From contig JAMKCF010000132.1 of the NCBI GenBank assembly GCA_023634235.1, forward strand, positions 124,001-188,000: a stretch of 64,000 nucleotides of DNA. The letters are read 5' to 3'. The notes under the pieces were generated by a model. It saw nothing but the letters and a program-made list of their open reading frames with translations, was not told the DNA's origin and did not search any database. Positions within the stretch are counted from its first letter, which is position 1. The number at the start of each line of letters is the position of its first letter. The stretch comes from Pisaster brevispinus (Eukaryota; Echinodermata; Asteroidea; Forcipulatida; Asteriidae). The position numbers and the translations under genes were made by a program. This document shows, in pieces, positions 61,630-64,000 of this stretch.

Positions 61630-62575
61630 ATGCTCAGAGACACGGATTTACGACGAGGTGAGAGCCCTGATTCGTGGCTTTCCAGTGGTGGAAACCTTGT
61701 GCAAATCCGATGATGTTATGGGTGTGATTTGACCCTCCTTGTATTTTATTTCGTTTCTTCTTCTTTTTGTGCAGCTCTGTGTACAAAAATCCCACTGAAG
61801 ATGCTTTTGAGTGGCTTTCTGAGTGTCCCAGCCTGCAGGCCATTTCCGGCACGAAGATGGTGCACATCGGCCCAAAAAGTCTGATGTTCGGGTGAAGTGG
61901 AATTCAAGGCACACTCAGGTACAAATTTCGTCTCTCTAGCATTTCTAGCTCATGAGTTATTCTCAAACTTAGCTCGGGTGTTGTTTCAAATCATTCTTCG
62001 GATGGACATATGTCTTGCCTTTGTTGTTGCTCGGCCCCGGCGCGTGGGCTAACTTGCCGGTGGTTGTAGCCCTATTCCGGGGCCGCTCGCCCCGCCTAGA
62101 AAATGCTCAGAGACACGGATCCACGACGAGGTGAGAGCCCTGATTCGTGGCTTTCCAGTGGTGGAAACCTTGTGCAAATCCGATGTTGTTATGGGTGTGA
62201 TTTGACCCTCCTTGTATTTTATTTCGTTTCTTCTTCTTTTTGTGCAGCTCTGTGTACAAAAATCCCACTGAAGATGCTTTTGAGTGGCTTTCTGAGTGTC
62301 CCAGCCTGCAGGCCATTTCCGGCACGAAGATGGTGCACATCGGCCCAAAAAGTCTGATGTTCGGGTGAAGTGGAATTCAAGGCACACTCAGGTACAAATT
62401 TCGTCTCTCTAGCATTTCTAGCTCATGAGTTATTCTCAAACTTAGCTCGGGTGTTGTTTCAAATCATTCTTCGGATGGACATATGTCTTGCCTTTGTTGT
62501 TGCTCGGCCCCGGCGCGTGGGCTAACTTGCCGGTGGTTGTAGCCCTATTCCGGGGCCGCTCGCCCCGCCTAGAAA

Positions 62576-63048
62576 ATGCTCAGAGACACGGATCCACGAC
62601 GAGCTGAGAGCCCTGATTCGTGGCTTTCCAGTGGTGGAAACCTTGTGCAAATCCGATGTTGTTATGGGTGTGATTTGACCCTCCTTGTATTTTATTTCGT
62701 TTCTTCTTCTTTTTGTGCAGCTGTGTGTACAAAAATCCCACTGAAGATGCTTTTGAGTGGCTTTCTGAGTGTCCCAGCCTGCAGGCCATTTCCGGCACGA
62801 AGATGGTGCACATCGGCCCAAAAAGTCTGATGTTCGGGTGAAGTGGAATTCAAGGCACACTCAGGTACAAATTTCGTCTCTCTAGCATTTCTAGCTCATG
62901 AGTTATTCTCAAACTTAGCTCGGGTGTTGTTTCAAATCATTCTTCGGATGGACATATGTCTTGCCTTTGTTGTTGCTCGGCCCCGGCGCGTGGGCTAACT
63001 TGCCGGTGGTTGTAGCCCTATTCCGGGGCCGCTCGCCCCGCCTAGAAA
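62576..63048 (+). repeat. Unit with donor loss and CAGCTGTGTG, copy 2
   Basis: Partner of the unit at 61157. It has GAGCTGAG and CAGCTGTGTG but the ordinary CGTTTCTTCTTC. Confidence 0.85.
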
Positions 63049-63994
63049 ATGCTCAGAGACACGGATCCACAACGAGGTGAGAGCCCTGATTCGTGGCTTT
63101 CCAGTGGTGGAAACCTTGTGCAAATCCGATGTTGTTATGGGTGTGATTTGACCCTCCTTGTATTTTATTTCGTTTCTTCTTCTTTTTGTGCAGCTCTGTG
63201 TACAAAAATCCCACTGAAGATGCTTTTGAGTGGCTTTCTGAGTGTCCCAGCCTGCAGGCCATTTCCGGCACGAAGATGGTGCACATCGGCCCAAAAAGTC
63301 TGATGTTCGGGTGAAGTGGAATTCACGGCACACTCAGGTACAAATTTCGTCTCTCTAGCATTTCTAGCTCATGAGTTATTCTCAAACTTAGCTCGGGTGT
63401 TGTTTCAAATCATTCTTCGGATGGACATATGTCTTGCCTTTGTTGTTGCTCGGCCCCGGCGCGTGGGCTAACTTGCCGGTGGTTGTAGCCCTATTCCGGG
63501 GCCGCTCGCCCCGCCTAGAAAATGCTCAGAGACACGGATCCACGACGAGGTGAGAGCCCTGATTCGTGGCTTTCCAGTGGTGGAAACCTTGTGCAAATCC
63601 GATGTTGTTATGGGTGTGATTTGACCCTCCTTGTATTTTATTTCGTTTCTTCTTCTTTTTGTGCAGCTCTGTGTACAAAAATCCCACTGAAGATGCTTTT
63701 GAGTGGCTTTCTGAGTGTCCCAGCCTGCAGGCCATTTCCGGCACGAAGATGGTGCACATCGGCCCAAAAAGTCTGATGTTCGGGTGAAGTGGAATTCAAG
63801 GCACACTCAGGTACAAATTTCGTCTCTCTAGCATTTCTAGCTCATGAGTTATTCTCAAACTTAGCTCGGGTGTTGTTTCAAATCATTCTTCGGATGGACA
63901 TATGTCTTGCCTTTGTTGTTGCTCGGCCCCGGCGCGTGGGCTAACTTGCCGGTGGTTGTAGCCCTATTCCGGGGCCGCTCGCCCCGCCTAGAAA

Positions 63995-64000
63995 ATGCTC
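63995..64000 (+). repeat. Partial right-edge unit
   Basis: The last six bases, ATGCTC, begin the next anchor, so the array continues beyond the window. Confidence 0.9.

Larger units (their letters stand above)
1..64000 (+). repeat. Satellite-like tandem array, 471/473-base unit, fills the window
   Basis: The sequence repeats head to tail from the first base to the last. Every unit carries the anchor ATGCTCAGAGACACGG or a one- or two-base variant, spaced 470-474 bases apart, apart from two 245-base and two 467-base intervals. There are 136 anchor-to-anchor units plus partial units at both ends, all in the same orientation. Neighbouring units differ by only a few bases. Most units carry one EcoRI site (GAATTC) and one PstI site (CTGCAG). 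Many also carry BamHI (GGATCC), which is lost where the base after GGATC is T. No unique sequence interrupts the array. The size and homogeneity fit a eukaryotic satellite, possibly centromeric, pericentromeric or subtelomeric; the location cannot be told from the window. I do not recognise the family. Confidence 0.97.
43659..64000 (+). repeat. Family B domain, 473-base units
   Basis: Every unit here has GATTCG (one private AATTCG at 59265), AAATCC (one ATTGTGCTAATCC at 45077), GGCGCG (GGTGCG in two) and GACATATGTC. Deviations in length have visible causes: 472 at 44605, 52173, 56429 and 58320 from one-base losses in the GC-rich hairpin, and 474 at 51699 from an extra C in the T-rich tract. 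Recurrent variants are GATTGGACCC, TTCTGATGG, AAGTTAAATG, GATGTTGGGG with CTCAACCTTAG, and GGTGATTGTAG. Confidence 0.92.
59738..64000 (+). repeat. Homogenised family B run with TAGCTCATGAG
   Basis: Nine consecutive TAGCTCATGAG sites occur from about 60055 to 63838. Unit differences are few: GGCATTCTG at 59738, TCTCTAACATTTC near 60045, AAATAATTC near 61044, GATGATGTTATG near 61710, GGATTTACG at 61630 and ATTCACGG near 63324. The run continues past the right edge. Confidence 0.86.

Noticed and set aside
312..63776. An 84-codon plus-strand frame starting at the anchor ATG (MLRDTDPRRGES...) in almost every unit
   Set aside because: It runs across the intron-like segment. The family differences change amino acids (E to D, L to I), some units break it (783, 26220, 40356, 51699), and it is kept only because the units are near-identical.
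330..63806. Minus-strand frames of 77, 88 and 112 codons (MCTIFVPEMACRLGH..., MCLEFHFTRTSDFLG...) repeated in every unit
   Set aside because: Overlapping shadows with a lysine/arginine-rich stretch from the reversed T-rich tract. There is no recognisable domain, and frame ends vary between units.
1..64000. 5S rDNA, snRNA, tRNA or spliced-leader array
   Set aside because: The unit length would suit a plant 5S array, but the 5S internal promoter boxes and conserved gene are absent, and no tRNA or snRNA core motif is visible.
1..64000. CRISPR array
   Set aside because: The whole 471-base unit repeats. There are no short repeats separated by unique spacers.
1..64000. One long repetitive protein gene across units
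   Set aside because: The two exon-like segments total 205 bases, not a multiple of 3, so the frame shifts in every unit. Stops and broken splice sites are also frequent.
1..64000. CENP-B box as a centromere marker
   Set aside because: I searched TTCG contexts in the unit (ATTTCGTC, ATTTCGTT, CTTCGGAT) and none continues as the NTTCGNNNNANNCGGGN pattern.

Overview
The whole window is one head-to-tail tandem array. No unique flanking DNA appears at either end, so the array is longer than 64 kb. Using the anchor ATGCTCAGAGACACGG, I count 136 consecutive units from 312 to 63994: 134 of near-standard length and two 245-base truncated ones. The left edge (1-311) is the end of a further unit, and the last 6 bases start another. 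All units share one orientation. I see no ordinary gene, rRNA, tRNA, CRISPR array or transposon.

The organism is most likely a eukaryote and probably a land plant (inference). Each unit contains two GT...AG segments that look like short introns. One has a TTGAC branch-point-like motif and a long T-rich tract ending in TGTGCAG, which is typical of plants. Many differences between units are C-to-T or G-to-A changes at CG and CHG sites, as expected of methylated plant satellite DNA. The family is not one I recognise.

Each unit reads as a 61-base exon-like piece, a 117-base intron-like piece, a 144-base exon-like piece and a 149- or 151-base intron-like piece. The 144-base piece opens with 39 protein-like codons (SVYKNPTEDAFEW...) and then a stop. 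This suggests the satellite arose from a captured gene fragment. Splice-site losses in many units and the 205-base exon total (not a multiple of 3) argue against one long coding gene.

Layout. 1-35639 is family A: 471-base units with AACTCC, GAATCG, CCGTCGCG and GACATGTC. 35640-43658 is a mosaic transition. 43659-64000 is family B: 473-base units with AAATCC, GATTCG, CCGGCGCG and GACATATGTC. Higher-order periods change along the array: about 3.5 kb near the start, a nearly perfect 5647-base tandem duplication (4.5-15.8 kb), four-unit periods of 1883 bases (16.4-26.2 kb), two-unit periods of 942 bases (26-35 kb), a five-unit period of 2361 bases (38.9-42.7 kb), and local homogenised runs in family B. 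This is the pattern expected from unequal exchange and gene conversion.

All comparisons were made by eye. Block limits are approximate unless a mismatch position is given.
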